A DNA stretch of 64,000 nucleotides from Aspidapion aeneum (GCA_963576565.1 OY755048.1:4470501-4534500); one strand, 5' to 3'; shown: positions 1 to 11,160, counted from the stretch's first letter. Numbers and translations are program-made. The notes: a model not told the origin generated them from the letters alone.

Positions 1-1375
1 CCATACAACAGCGTGCTTTTCGCCATTGTTTCATATATGTTAAATTTTACACTCTTTTTTATCTCTATGCTCCATAAAATTCTGTTAAGACCTCCAATAA
101 CCTTTTTTGCTTTTACTATTCTTTTTCCAATTCTTTACAGTCTGTTCCTGTCTTATCAAAGGTGACACCCAAGTATACTTGTCCATTCTCTAGTTCTAAC
201 TCACTGGATTCGTTTCCAATACATAAGTACTGTTTCTTGTCCACGTTCACTGTTGTTCATTCCGGGTTATTATTTATTTAAAAAATAATTTATTTTGTTT
301 AATTTTATTTTTTAAGCATTTTTTTGTTTTTACTATATTTTTAAATACGGCCATTTGAATTAATTAGGCCATAATTGGGCTTCCTATAAGTTACTCTAAT
401 CAATCATAATTAAATTGTTAATTAGTTGTTAAAATAATTATAATTAAGAATAAAATCTTAAATCCATTTCTCTACTTTTAAATTAAAATTAAAATACACC
501 AGTGAAACTCCCTTAGCGCCCCTCTAAAAGTTAAAACTGGACATGTATGCGCGAACTCGCTTGTGAATTCAATAATGAAAAACAGTAGCCTTCACGCCTT
601 CAGCGAGTGTCTCTCACGATCAACCGAACAGTTTAAAAATAAAGAAAAACAATGCATTTTTTCTGATAAGAAATACGTGACAATGAATCTCGCCTGCACG
701 TTTTTCGGCTATGATTAATATTAATATATTTAACATTAAACCAAGCACACAATAAAATTTTTCACTTTTGCTAATTAACGCGATTACGCGTGTGCTCAAT
801 ATTACTGGACTAGAAGCTGGACACATGGAGTCAACCCTCTGGAAGGCCTTCCACAATCTGGAATGAAGACAATACAGCAGTAAGTGATTATATTTTTTAG
901 TGTCGAAATTCGCTTATAAAATTATATTAACGATAATAATTTCTTAGTGCATAATTTTAGTGCTAAGTTTTGAGCGGAGCTGGTTTTTTAGTAATCATAT
1001 ATTTTTATTTAGGGAAATTTCTACCCTTTCAGCTTGATATTATTGGCCAACTTAAATGCTTGTAAAATTAAAATAAACATAATCTATAATAATTCTAAAA
1101 AATAAAATAAAATATAAAATTCTAATTTCGATTTACAGTTCGCTATGCAAACCAATTTTAACTGGGCGAGAAGTAGACAACTGTTAATCCCCACTTTTGG
1201 TATTCTTCCGTTAATTTTCTCATCATATACTCCATGTCTTCTTTATCATTAGCTACAATTACTTGGTCGTCAGCAAACTGTAGTGTCTATATGGTAAATC
1301 GGTCGCTAAGTTGTATTTTCATGCCGTGCACTTTACGTTTCCAGTTTTTTAGAGCTACAGCGATAAATATTTTAA
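1..1375 (-). mobile_element. LINE family 2 fragment split by a 0.9-kb insertion
   Basis: Positions 1-254 and 1186-1375 are adjacent segments of the same minus-strand LINE found at 51279-52386 (the RT region around FADDQVIVAN and NVDKTHYLCIGN). The hexamer ACTGTT is present on both sides of the break (249-254 and 1180-1185). This suggests a 925-bp insertion at 255-1179 with a short target duplication. The insert shows no ORF or TIR that I recognise. The fragment runs off the left edge. Confidence 0.75.
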
Positions 1376-2771
1376 AAATTATTATATTATTACCTAATAT
1401 ATTTGTATTTTTTCCTAAACCAATGTCCGTAGATAAGTTTTTAACAAAAATTTTATTTTTTTTTCAATTATTTTCAATAAAAATGGGGGTTCTGGTTACA
1501 AAAAAGCATTGAGCCGGAAATCCGACAGGAGTGAAGGGATTCCCAACAAAAATAATGTCTATTCAAATTAGTTTTTTTCATACCTACATTTGTCAAAAAG
1601 CAAATATCTAAATCAGAATCACATTTGATCATATTTTCTAAATCCCAAATTCCGTCACAGGCTTTTTGAGCTATTTTCTCTGAAAATGTCTTTTAAATTC
1701 AAGGTGTCGGAATTCAGTCTGTGGTGCTATGACGGCATTCCGATTATTTTATTTTTGTTAAAAATAAGGGTGACGGAGTTCTGATGGGCAACAATTTTTT
1801 AAAAGTTTTTTCCATATCAACAACCATTTAAAGACTAAACATGTAAGAAGATAAAACCTACAATAAATCAAATTTTTTAAATTTCAAATTCCGTCATATG
1901 TTTTTTATACTCTACTCATTTAAAATCTGTGATGATTTTGGGTGTCGGAATTCAGGTTATGACAATGACGGCTTTCAGGTTGTGATTTTTCACGTTTGCT
2001 GGATTATGAAGGAGGCTGTCCCCTTTTTATATCTTACCAAAAATACCTACCTTTCCAGAATTTTTGCTCCAAATATTCTGTTTACTGTAAGAAATAAATA
2101 CCTTACAAGGCTCCACACCACTAAAAATTAATAATTATCATTTCGAATACCACAGTTATAGGTTAAGCGAATTTTTACTGTGTGACAGTCGGACAGATAG
2201 ACTGACAGATAATCCTAGAACAGTTATTCTGACACATAGACATACTACCACAAAATTTGGTAATTAGGTTTTTTTTGGGTTTTTAAACAACTCATTTGAA
2301 GTGTTAATAAAAATATTTTATTTACGAACCCATTAGGCTTTCACGTCAAATTTTATATTTTTTCGTGTGCGTACTGAGGTGCTCCAAAAATATTTGATGA
2401 ATTTATGTAAGCAAAAATAATTAGTACAATAAAAGTTAGTTGTATTTGTTATAGATTGTTTTTAGCATCCATTTTATCATATGATGGAATTCAGGTCAAA
2501 ACTATGTCGGAGTTCAGGTAAGCACTATGTCGGAATTAGAAATTTCGGATCTCTAACTTTTTTTATTTACTTAAAAAATATAGTTAGATTTAAATTCTCA
2601 AAATACAATGTTTAATCGAATGTCAAAAGTTTCAGCACAAGTGAAAATAATTCAATATATCAACACAATGTATATCATCACAAAAGTCAGTCCATGAATA
2701 CTAAGGGGCTTAAGGTGACGGAATTCGGGTCCCCTACGGTATATTCTTAGCTAAGATATAACATTACTCAC
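1376..2771. repeat. Degenerate repeats of a GTCGGAATTCAG-like motif
   Basis: A non-coding stretch. The motif GTCGGAATTCAG or close variants appear near 1703, 1942, 2504 and 2715, often followed by a short TATGAC/ACGGC stretch. This suggests a decayed tandem repeat of variable spacing within the 3' intron next to the RhoGEF PH exon. No gene is visible. Confidence 0.45.
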
Positions 2772-3162
2772 CACTTCGTCTTTTAATTCCAGCTACCAGT
2801 AATAGATCAGTAAATAAAAATAATGCTCTGTCTTTTTTTGGTCCACCGCTCATAGTAACTTGTACCATGTCAGTTCTTAAGTACTGTCTGTCTGGTGAGA
2901 CGAGGTCCAAGCTACCTTCGATAGCACTCTCGACTTCTCTCAGTTGTTCCATATCAAGAGCTTCTTTCTCCATGCAATTTATTTTTAAAAGTTGTTCATG
3001 AATTGTCTTTTGTGCATCTAATAATAACGGGTAATCTGGATGCTTTTCTGGCGTATGCTTAATCAGTCTTTGCAATAAGAGTTCGTATTTTGGAAATTTT
3101 TGAATTGGTTTTATTAATAGAGAGTCTAAAGCTAGTTTTCGATTGTTTTGTCGAGCTGTCGC
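2772..3162 (-). CDS. RhoGEF exon: C-terminal DH domain and start of PH domain
   Basis: Largest of five minus-strand exons that join in frame into a 257-residue piece of a Rho guanine nucleotide exchange factor, which would load GTP onto a Rho-family GTPase at membranes or the cytoskeleton. The exon opens after a TTTTTAG acceptor. It carries the DH conserved region 3 (LLIKPIQKFPKYELLL, followed by KHTPEKHPDYPLLL), the last DH helices, then PH strands (RTDMVQVTM..., ALFLFTDLLLV, KRRSG). It ends in phase 1 at a GTGAGT donor, so the rest of the PH domain lies beyond the left edge. The KHTP.HPD and KRRSG signatures remind me of the ARHGEF17/TEM4 or ARHGEF10 group. That assignment is from memory; RhoGEF itself is secure. 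The reading frame has no damage. Confidence 0.93.
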
Positions 3163-3292
3163 CTAAAAATTTAAATCTATTAAAGAATAATTTTGTTTTC
3201 TTTTTGAAAAAATTAAAATATTGGCCTTTTTAATAGCATTTTTTTTTTGTTTTCGTAGTGTACAGGGCTAAAAATTAAGTAAAAAAACTCAC

Positions 3293-3409
3293 TTCTAAAA
3301 ATTTACTAAAAGCGGCCTTTGTTTGTTGAGAGTTTTTAATTATGTCTCGAGAGCGTTTCCAGTTATTTACATAAGTGCTGTAGGAATCAATGATTTCTTG
3401 CTGAGAGAA
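3293..3409 (-). CDS. RhoGEF exon: middle of DH domain
   Basis: Thirty-nine codons between a TTTTTAG acceptor and a GTGAG donor, phase 0 at both ends. The peptide (FSQQEIIDSYSTYVNNW..., ending AFSKFLE) matches DH conserved region 2: the 'Y..Y..N...A' helix followed by the 'F..FLE' segment. It lies about 130 bp upstream of the 2772-3162 exon, and the two fuse in frame to read FLE-ATARQNNRKL. Confidence 0.92.
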
Positions 3410-3489
3410 CTAAAAAAATAATACAACTTTAATGGAAGAATAACAATATCAAAGTCTAAGCATAGTTGGAATAATGACAATTATAATCG

Positions 3490-3970
3490 TTTTTTTTTTG
3501 TGGCTAAGCGGGTTTAGAAAGATTTGGTTTTACATTTGTAGTATTTTTGGCTTATACCCGCTGACTCGACATAAAACGTCGCGAAAGCGGTAAAAATTCA
3601 ATATGCATTGAGCCGAACTGACAAATTATGTCACGGCCATGTGTACTATTTTTAATTTTTTCTGCCTGCCTTTTGTTTTTACTCTGATAGTTTCTTTTGT
3701 AGTCGGTAGATGTCACCAATACTTTGAAAAGCCTACGGTATCGCAGGCAATATTTATCATTTCTCTTACCAATATCATAAGACGAGATGTATATACCGTC
3801 TCTCTGGCTTTACAAAGGTGACACATTGAGTGTTCTGAAGAGTCCCTTAAGGACGAAACAGTTAGCTGTCAACACTTAATAGGTGTCCATTAGATCTTGA
3901 CCCCCGTGGCTACCCACGAAAAAATACACGAGATACAAAATCTTTCTATATCCGCTTAGCAACGAAAAAA
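3490..3970. mobile_element. TIR element (MITE-like) in a RhoGEF intron
   Basis: The ends are inverted copies of about 25 bp: TGGCTAAGCGGGTTTAGAAA near 3501 and the complement of CTTTCTATATCCGCTTAGCA near 3943. There is no transposase ORF. The exact ends and duplication are unclear because both sides are T/A-rich. It occupies most of the intron between the exons at 3293-3409 and 4474-4581. Confidence 0.5.
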
Positions 3971-3977
3971 TGTTTGA

Positions 3978-4065
3978 CAATTCGAGGGTTCAAAGCTATA
4001 GTGATGTAACTAAAAAACAGCAAATTTGTAGTTACTTCACTATGGCTTTAAACCCTCGAATTATA
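3978..4065. repeat. Long imperfect hairpin
   Basis: Two arms of about 34 bp pair with a few mismatches: AATTCGAGGGTTCAAAGCTA... on the left and ...GGCTTTAAACCCTCGAATT on the right, around a loop of some 18 bp. It is immediately beside the TIR element at 3490-3970. It could be a tiny foldback MITE or a structured RNA if the intron is transcribed. Confidence 0.6.
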
Positions 4066-4473
4066 ATTCACAAACCAGACATAAATAGTATAAAGGACCA
4101 AGAATTAATTTAAGATACTAAAATTTTGCTAATAAATAAAAAACTTTTTATTCATAACTCTTTTAAGAAATGGCTAACTACTTCTATACAAAGTCAATCT
4201 CATTTACTTGTCGTATATTGTTCGAGTTCAAATGTCACTATAATTCCGGGCTCCTATTTATTTTGTTGTTATGCTATTTTACTCTTATCATTCCTAGCAT
4301 CTAATAAAATACCACGACTTTGATATTTTATTTAATATTCACGAAGTCATTCAGTTCTTTAACTTCGTCTGCAATATCGCTGTTGATCAAAAATATAAAG
4401 GTTCACGATTTCCAGATGATGATAATAATAATGCTGGTAATACCAATGTAGATGGTGCAAAAGAAGTACTTAC

Positions 4474-4581
4474 CATTTCTAAAAAAACATCGCCAAATAT
4501 CTGATCCGTATTTTCCCAATTATCAAGTCTATGTTTTAATTGTTTTAAAAATTTCGTATGGTGTTCTAGTAAAAATGGAAT
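4474..4581 (-). CDS. RhoGEF exon: DH domain helix with IGD-like motif
   Basis: Thirty-six codons bounded by a TTTTTTAG acceptor and a GTAAGT donor, phase 0 to phase 0. The peptide has the DH pattern of 'IP.LL..H..FL..L..RL..W' then 'IFGDVFLEM', corresponding to the usual 'IGDVFL' stretch. The intron to the next upstream exon at 9913 is 5.3 kb and contains a Jockey remnant, a MITE and a 2.9-kb foldback repeat. Confidence 0.92.
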
Positions 4582-4682
4582 CTAAAAAAAGGTTTTTAAT
4601 TTTCTAAATTATATAAATCAGTTTTATTCCCAGTTAGTAAAATTTAATAAATGACAATAATATTGTATATAAAGAAATAGTT

Positions 4683-5560
4683 ATCCCAAAGAGATCAAAG
4701 ACCGCATAGTAGAAAAGAGGAAGTTGAGGCTCATATGGCAGCAAACCAGCGCCCTCTAAGATAAAACAAGTCTTAAATTCAATAAATCAAAAATGAATCT
4801 ATTAGCAGTAGCACAGCAACTATTCTCTATGGAAAGCAACGAGAAAACGCAAAGATCAATTAACATCCCGCCGATTCCTAGGCCTGATGAAAAATGGGCA
4901 CAAAAAGCAGAATTATTTGCTAACCACTTAAAATCCACCTTTATTCCAAATGAGTCTTAGGGCGGTTATCAGATTAACGACGAAAATCTAGGACAAGAAG
5001 ATGAACAAATTACAATGACATCACCTAAGGAAATAAAAGCAAAAATTAGCATTAGCAGAGCAAAATGTGTGCTCCACTGAATTTCTAGATTCTAGAAAAC
5101 TTTTGACGAAGTGTGGCATGATGGGCTTATTTATAAAATGATGAAAAATATTGATTTTTTTAATATCATACATAACGAAAAGATGTTTCAGAGTAAACCA
5201 AGGACTTATTTTAGTATAAAGAAATTAAAGCTGGAGTATTACAGGGAAGTGCGCTAGACCCTTTTTTATATCTGTTGTATACCCATTGGCGCACCCAGGG
5301 GGGGCCCGGGGCCTGGGCCTCCCCAAGCCTTTGATTTTTTACATATTTTCGACATATTTCAGAAAAAAAACCCAAAAAATAGCTTAAAATTCGACATCAT
5401 GAGGCTTCGGCCCCCCCCCATGAGGCCTCGGGCCCCCCCAAAGACATATTCCTGGGTGCGCCACTGGTATACCTGTGATATTCCAACACAGAAAACTGCC
5501 AAATAGCTACTTTTGCAGACGACATAGGCCTAATGACAGTAGGAAAGCCGCTTTTATTAT
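4683..5560 (+). pseudogene. Jockey-like LINE remnant (RT region), frameshifted
   Basis: Conceptual translation in shifting frames gives a Jockey-clade pattern in order: IKDRIVEKRKLRLIWQQT, IPRPDEKWAQKAELFANHLK, then FDEVWHDGLIYKM (motif A region), IKAGVLQGSALDPFLYLLYT (motif B) and ATFADDIGLM (motif C). The fragment is short and has several frame changes. A 183-bp MITE at 5284-5466 sits between motifs B and C. It lies in the plus orientation within a RhoGEF intron. Confidence 0.75.
5284..5466. mobile_element. 183-bp MITE with 7-bp duplication
   Basis: Inverted ends CATTGGCGCACCCAGG and CCTGGGTGCGCCACTG flank a short A-rich and G/C-run-rich body. The duplication GTATACC is present at 5277-5283 and 5467-5473. 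Removing the element and one duplicate rejoins the Jockey RT remnant in the expected order. The superfamily is not certain; the CAGTGGCG end is hAT-like but hAT elements normally give 8 bp. Confidence 0.85.
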
Positions 5561-5639
5561 TATGATATCAGAACCCTCAAAAAATTATTTTATGCTTTTT
5601 AGTCCATTTTATAAAAGCTTGTTTTCAAAAAGTTTTTTT

Positions 5640-6430
5640 TTCTAAATTTATGTTTACATTTTTAGATTTGTCTATGCATTTCAGCTAGCGCATCAATATT
5701 GCAGAGAGTCTTTCCTGTCAATCCCTAAAACTGTTCGTTATTATTATGATCATTATACGCAAGGATTAATTAATTCTGGTCGAGATCGAACAAACTAAAG
5801 CCTAACCTCTCCTACGCCCCCCACCCCTTTTTTTTAGCGGGAGAGCATGTGAATTTTGAAATCAATCAGATACCTACGTGGAAGTCAGTTGAAAGTAATC
5901 AGAAAAACTTGACGTTAAATCGTCCATTTTGAATCCGCCATATTGAATTTTTATAATCTGATCAAAAATTCGTAATCCACATCCTCAAAAACCCCCAGAT
6001 ACCAATTTTGGTGGAAATCCAACAAACTAAAATTTTACCCCCTCTCCGCCCTGCAGGTTAGGGGTGAGGTAGGCAGTCAGTGATACCACATTATTGGATT
6101 GTCATCATCATGGAAATTTGAAGTCAATCGAATACGTGGAAGTCAGTTGAAAGTAATCAGAAAAACTTGACATTAAATCGTCCATTTTGAATCCGCCATA
6201 TTGAATTTATGTAATCTGATCAAAAATCCGTAATTCTCATCCTCAAAAACCCGCAGATACCAATTTTGGTTGAAATCGGACAAACTAAAGTTTTACCCTC
6301 TCTCCACCTCCCATGTTTGGGGTGTGGTAGGTACCCGATGAAACAATATTATTGTATTGTCATCGGAACTAAGACGCTATGCGAAATTTGAAGTCAATCG
6401 TATGTTTGGAAGTTCTTTAAAAATGAGTTG
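5640..6430. repeat. Tandem repeat of about 258 bp, two to three copies
   Basis: GGAAGTCAGTTGAAAGTAAT recurs at about 5880 and 6138, followed in each copy by a segment ending in CAAACTAAA(G)TTTTACC. A partial earlier copy precedes 5850. No ORF. It abuts the GC-rich foldback element at 6478. Confidence 0.65.
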
Positions 6431-6776
6431 CAAAATTTGATTACATACATACATACCCACATACATAAATCGGTCTAGGACAACTGGGCGCCGCCAACTC
6501 GGCGCCGCCAACTGGGCGCCGCCAACTCGGCGCCGCCAACTGGGCGCCGCCAACTCGGCGCCGCCAGCTGGGCGCCGGACCAACTGGGCGCCGGACCAAC
6601 TGGGCGCCGGGCCAACTCGGCGCCGCCAACTGGGCGCCGGCCAACTCGGCGCCGGACTAAAAATTTGTTTTTGATAAAATGTGTAGATGAAAAATAAAAT
6701 AATTTATTTATATAAAAACATCTTTAAAAAATCCTTTACTAACTAACTAACTATCTATCAAATCTTGTGAAGCGTT

Positions 6777-7546
6777 TTTAACACACTTCCCATTATCCGA
6801 TTTGGATGAAATTTAATACACACGTAGTGGTCCCATGACAATACAACACTAAGAAAAAAATAACCTACCACCCCTACCCCCACCCCTTCTATAGAAAAAT
6901 GTGTTTTTGACACACTTCCCGTTATCCGATTTGGATAAAATTTGGTATACACATAGTGGTCCGATAATAATACAACAATAAGAAAAAAATATCCTCCCAC
7001 CCCTACCACCACCCCCTTCCATAGAAAAATTTGTTTTTGACACACATCCCGTTATCCGATTTGGATGAAATTTGGTATACATATAGTGATCTGATGACAA
7101 TACAATATTAAGAAAAAAAATATCCTCCCACCTCTACCCCCACCCCCTTTAATAGAAAAATGAGTTTTTGACACACTTCCCATTATCCGATTTGGATGAA
7201 ATTTGGTATTCACATAGTGGTCCAATGACAATACAACATTAAAAAAAATATATCCTCCCACCCCTACCCCCACCCCCTTCCATAGAAAATGCGTTTTTGA
7301 CACCCTTCCCATTATCCGATTTGGATGAAATTTGGTATACATATAGTGATCCGATGACAATACAATATTAAGAAAAAAATATCCTCCCACCTCTACCCCC
7401 ACCTCCTTTCATAGAAAAATGAGTTTTTGAAACACTTCCCATTATCCGATTTGGATGAAATTTGGTATTCACATAGTGGTCCGATGATAATACAACATTT
7501 AAAAAAAATATCCTCCCACCCCTACCCCCACCCTCTTCCATAGAAA
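6777..7546 (-). repeat. Left array of the 130-bp repeat
   Basis: About six tandem units, each with the core CCGATTTGGATGAAATTTGG followed by a variable TATACACATAGTGGTCC part and a C-rich CCTACCCCCACCCC block. They are oriented opposite to the units at 7945-9112. Units differ by a few substitutions and small indels. Confidence 0.85.
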
Positions 7547-7944
7547 ATTCAAATAAATTAGTAAAAAAATTTCTTTTAAGTCACAAGCTTTCATAAAATG
7601 CACTAAAAATTAAAAAATAATTTTCTAACATTCTAATATTATCATAATAATAAAAGCGATGGCCGACTGATGGAAATTTTGAGGATGTTAGCACGATAAG
7701 ATATCCGTATCAATTAAATATTACTATTTGCAAGAATCAATCTAGCAGAAAAATGCAGAGGTAAATAAATAAAGAAGAGTTTATTCTGGATTATAATGAA
7801 ATCGCTGATCGTAAGTTGTTTGGAAACTCATTTTTCTATTGGGGGAAGGAGAGGGTGGGGGTAGAGGTAGAAATATATTTTTTGTTTGGGCTGTATTGAC
7901 ATCGGACCTTTATGCATATATCAAATTTTATAAAAGTTATTTGA

Positions 7945-9112
7945 AGTGAAGTGTGTCAAAAACGCATTTTTTATGGAAGGGGGTGGGGGGTGGGGGTGGG
8001 AGGACATTTTTTCATTATTGTTGTATTGTTATCGGACCACTATATGTATACCAAATTTCATCCAAATCGGATAATGGGAAGGGTGTCAAAAACGCATTTT
8101 CCATGGAAGGGGGTGGGGGTAGGGGCGGGAGGATATTTTTTTAAATGTTGTATTGTCATCGGACCACTATGTGAATACCAAATTTCATCCAAATCGGATA
8201 ATGGGAAGTGTGTAAAAAACTCATTTTTCTATGAAAGGGGGTGGGGGTAGAGGTGGGAGGATATTTTTTTCTTAATATTGTATTGTCATCGGATCACGAT
8301 ATGTATACCAAATTTCATCCAAATCGGATAACGGGATGTGTGTCAAAAACAAATTTTTCTATGGAAGGGGGTGGGGGTAGGGGTGGGAGGATATTTTTTC
8401 TTATTGTTGTATTATCATCGGACCACTGTGTGTATACCAAATTTTATCCAAATCGGATAACGGGAAGTGTGTCAAAAACACATTTTTCGATAGAAGGGGT
8501 GGGGGTAGGGGTGGGAGGATATTTTTTTCTTAATGTTGTATTGTCATCAGACCACTATGTGAATACCAAGTTTCATCCAAATCGGATAATGGGAAGTGTG
8601 TTAAAAACTCATTTTTCTATGAAAGGGGGTGGGGGTAGAGGTGGGAGGATATTTTTTTATTATATATGTATACCAAATTTCATCCAAATCGGATAACGGG
8701 ATATGTGTCAAAAACAAATTTTTCTATGGAAGGGCGTGGGGGTAGGGGTGGGAGGATATTTTTTTCTTATTGTTGTATTATTATCGGACCACTATGTGTA
8801 TACCAAATTTTATCCAAATCGGATAACGGGAAGTGTGTCAAAAACACATTTTTCTATAGAAGGGGTGGGGGTAGGGGTGGGAGGATATTTTTTTCTTATT
8901 GTTGTATTATCATCGGACCACTATGTGTATACCAAATTTTATCCAAATCAGATGAAGGGTAGTGTGTCAAAAACAAATTTTTCTATGGAAGGGGGTGGGG
9001 GTAGGGGGTGGGAGGATATTTTTTCTTAATGTTGTATTGTCATGGGACCACTATGTGTGTACCAAATTTCATCCAAATCGGATAATGGGAAGTGTGTCAA
9101 AAACGCTTCACA
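7945..9112 (+). repeat. Right array of the 130-bp repeat
   Basis: About nine tandem units, reading CCAAATTTCATCCAAATCGG, then a GTGTGTCAAAAAC stretch, then GGGGGTGGGGGTAGGGGTGG. One unit (around 8655) has an internal deletion. The unequal copy number in the two arms fits local array slippage after formation of the inverted structure. Confidence 0.85.
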
Positions 9113-9522
9113 AGATTTGATAGATAGTTAGTTAGTTAGACAGAACATCTGAAGCTAAATATAAGCTTGTAAAAAATTGCGTAGGATTTTTTAAAGATGT
9201 TTTTATATAAATAATATATTTTATTTTTCATCTACACATTTGGTCAAAAAAAATTTTTTTAGTCCGGCGCCGAGTTGGCCGGCGCCCAGTTGGCGGCGCC
9301 GAGATGGCCCGGCGCCCAGTTGGCCCGGCGCCCAGTTGGCGGCGCCGAGTTGGCGGCGCCCAGTTGGCGGCGCCGAGTTGGCGGCGCCCAGTTGTCCCAT
9401 TCCGTACATAAATACATACATACATACATACAGGTGAAGTTAAATACAAGCTTGTAATAAAAAAATATGAATACTCTACGGTTTTGACCATTTAGAGAAA
9501 AACAGATAATTTTAAATAGAGA

Positions 9523-9792
9523 CTTATTGGAATAAAACCTGATTTTGTTTTACAGTCGGCTTTATTCTGACAGATTTACAAAGAAAACTGACAGCGGACC
9601 TCTCAAAATTGACACACCAAAGTCAAATTTAAAAATAAAGTCGCGAACTTTTATTTGATAAAAACAGACACTAATAAATCCGGTTCCTAAATACACAAAG
9701 GCCGAATTTTGAAAGAAAGCATCTGCTTTTTATATGTAAATCTGTCACAATACGGTCGATTTTAAAATAAGGTCAGGTTTTCTTCCAATAAG
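9523..9792. mobile_element. 270-bp MITE, first of two related copies
   Basis: Inverted ends: CTTATTGGAATAAAACCTGA on the left and TCAGGTTTTCTTCCAATAAG on the right. The body is closely similar to the element at 52591-52857. There is no coding capacity. A TA duplication is possible but lies within the palindromic end, so it is not independent evidence. Confidence 0.75.
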
Positions 9793-9912
9793 TGTGTTTT
9801 GCATGATGCATATTAGGGTTAAATTTACTGGTTATCACATCGCCAAAAGAATGTATTGAATTACCAGTAACCTTGTATATTATAATATAATGTAATAACC
9901 ATATTAGATTAC

Positions 9913-9990
9913 CTGAGAGAAAATTTCGTCTACTAGATGTGGATCCAGGATGTTGGAATTTTCTGGCTTAAGAAGTGGCTCGTAATAGTT
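9913..9990 (-). CDS. RhoGEF exon: DH domain 'PLLKPENSNILDPHLVDEIF' segment
   Basis: Twenty-six codons after a CTTTCTTTAG acceptor, ending CAG|GTAAT, phase 0 at both ends. The peptide NYYEPLLKPENS... then LDPHLVDEIFSQ is highly typical of DH domains after the first helix. Too short for an ORF scan and recognisable only by its family pattern. Confidence 0.92.
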
Positions 9991-10439
9991 CTAAAGAAAG
10001 AAGTTTAACAGCTAATAATAATATCTAACTAAAATTAAATGAATTATCAAAACAATAACCGAAATGAATGAAATCATTCACTCAGTTAAACATTTTGATG
10101 CAACACAACCTTTTTTAAAAGTACAAACTTATTTTCAAAAATTCCATATTTAATATTTAGAATTTTAAAATCTTACAACGATATGAAGAAAAAGATTTAT
10201 TTTAATACATAAAAGATTTTGATATAATGATAAATTTTATTTCTCAAGAAAATCTTCTTAAGGAAGGACTTAGCCGTTTCTGGAAAATTTCGTTATTGAA
10301 TTCTAGTAAACATTCTTAAATGCTCCGAAACATGTAAGTAAACAAGAGTAGGAGTTTTTGAGGTAAAAATATTTATCTAATATCTACAATCAAAAACAAT
10401 TGTGAAATACTAATTTTTAATAGAAATTAGTAGCCTAAC

Positions 10440-11160
10440 TAGCTCACACTACTACTATACTATATTAGTGTGAGCTATTGTGATCCTAATTTTGTCGAGA
10501 AAAAAAAAGTTGCACCGATTTCAAAAATTTATATATATCTTTGCGTTTCAGATGATTTTGAAACTTTTTTGTCGCGCCGTCTGTGTGTCCGTCTGTCTGT
10601 CTGTCTGTAACGACCAACGCGCATAACTCAAAAACCGCTTGCCTGATTGGAATGAAATTTGGTGCCTAGGCTGGGTTTTGGGTGGAGATCGTCAAATTTA
10701 GAAATGAACAAAATCCACCGAACGCAAGTCAAATGAAAGGGTGGGGGTAGATTCTAAAAATTAGAGTTTATGTGAAAATATAGCGTGTGTGATATTAAAC
10801 GAAAGGTAATTGAGTTTGGAGTTAAACAAAATACATTTTAGTTTATTTTAAGAAAAAAGGTGGAGGCAGATTTCAAAAATTAGAGTTTAAGTGAAAATAT
10901 GCCGTGTGTGATATCAAACGAAAGGTAATTGAGTCTGGAGTTAAACAAAATACATTTTAGTTTAAAAAAAACGGTGGGGGTAGATTTTAAAAATTAGAAT
11001 TTAAGTCAAAACATGGCTTGTGTGATATCAAACAAAAGGGAATTGAGTCTGGATTTGTATAAAACATATTTCAGTTTTTAGTTATATTAGCTCAAATGTA
11101 CGCTATAACTATAGTAGATATAGCGTGAGCTTAGGTGCCCATATTTTGGCAGAGTATTTT
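10440..11160 (+). mobile_element. Helentron/DINE-like element, copy A (short microsatellite)
   Basis: Begins with a palindrome AGCTCAC...GTGAGCT, followed by a conserved lead and a short TCTG-type microsatellite (about 10580-10609). Next come the conserved AACGACCAACGCGCATAACT block and about three tandem copies of a ~115-bp unit containing GTGTGATATCAAACGAAAGG. It ends with a second palindromic GTGAGC block and the terminal GGCAGAGTATTTT. This layout (subterminal palindromes, central TCTG microsatellite, no TIR) resembles DINE-1/Helentron-associated elements; the family assignment is an inference. Confidence 0.65.

Larger units (their letters stand above)
6478..9397. mobile_element. Large foldback-type element with nested minisatellites
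   Basis: The outer ends are inverted arrays of a 14-bp unit AACTSGGCGCCGCC (6480-6656 and, inverted, 9264-9397). Inside lie inverted AT-rich stretches, then inverted arrays of about 130-bp units: roughly six copies at 6777-7546 and nine at 7945-9112. A unique centre occupies about 7547-7940. Both outer ends sit in TACA repeats (near 6444-6467 and 9409-9432). No duplication could be fixed. Open frames in the arrays are by-products of the repeats, with no transposase signature. Confidence 0.8.

Noticed and set aside
6377..6644. Proline/arginine-rich ORFs (RRRVGGAQLAAPSW)
   Set aside because: Products of the 14-bp GGCGCC minisatellite; the same occurs mirrored at 9221-9457.
7052..9029. Overlapping ORFs reading KFHPNRIMGSVSKTHF and GGGGRGGRIFF
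   Set aside because: These are frame translations of the 130-bp tandem repeat on both strands, with no consistent start or domain.
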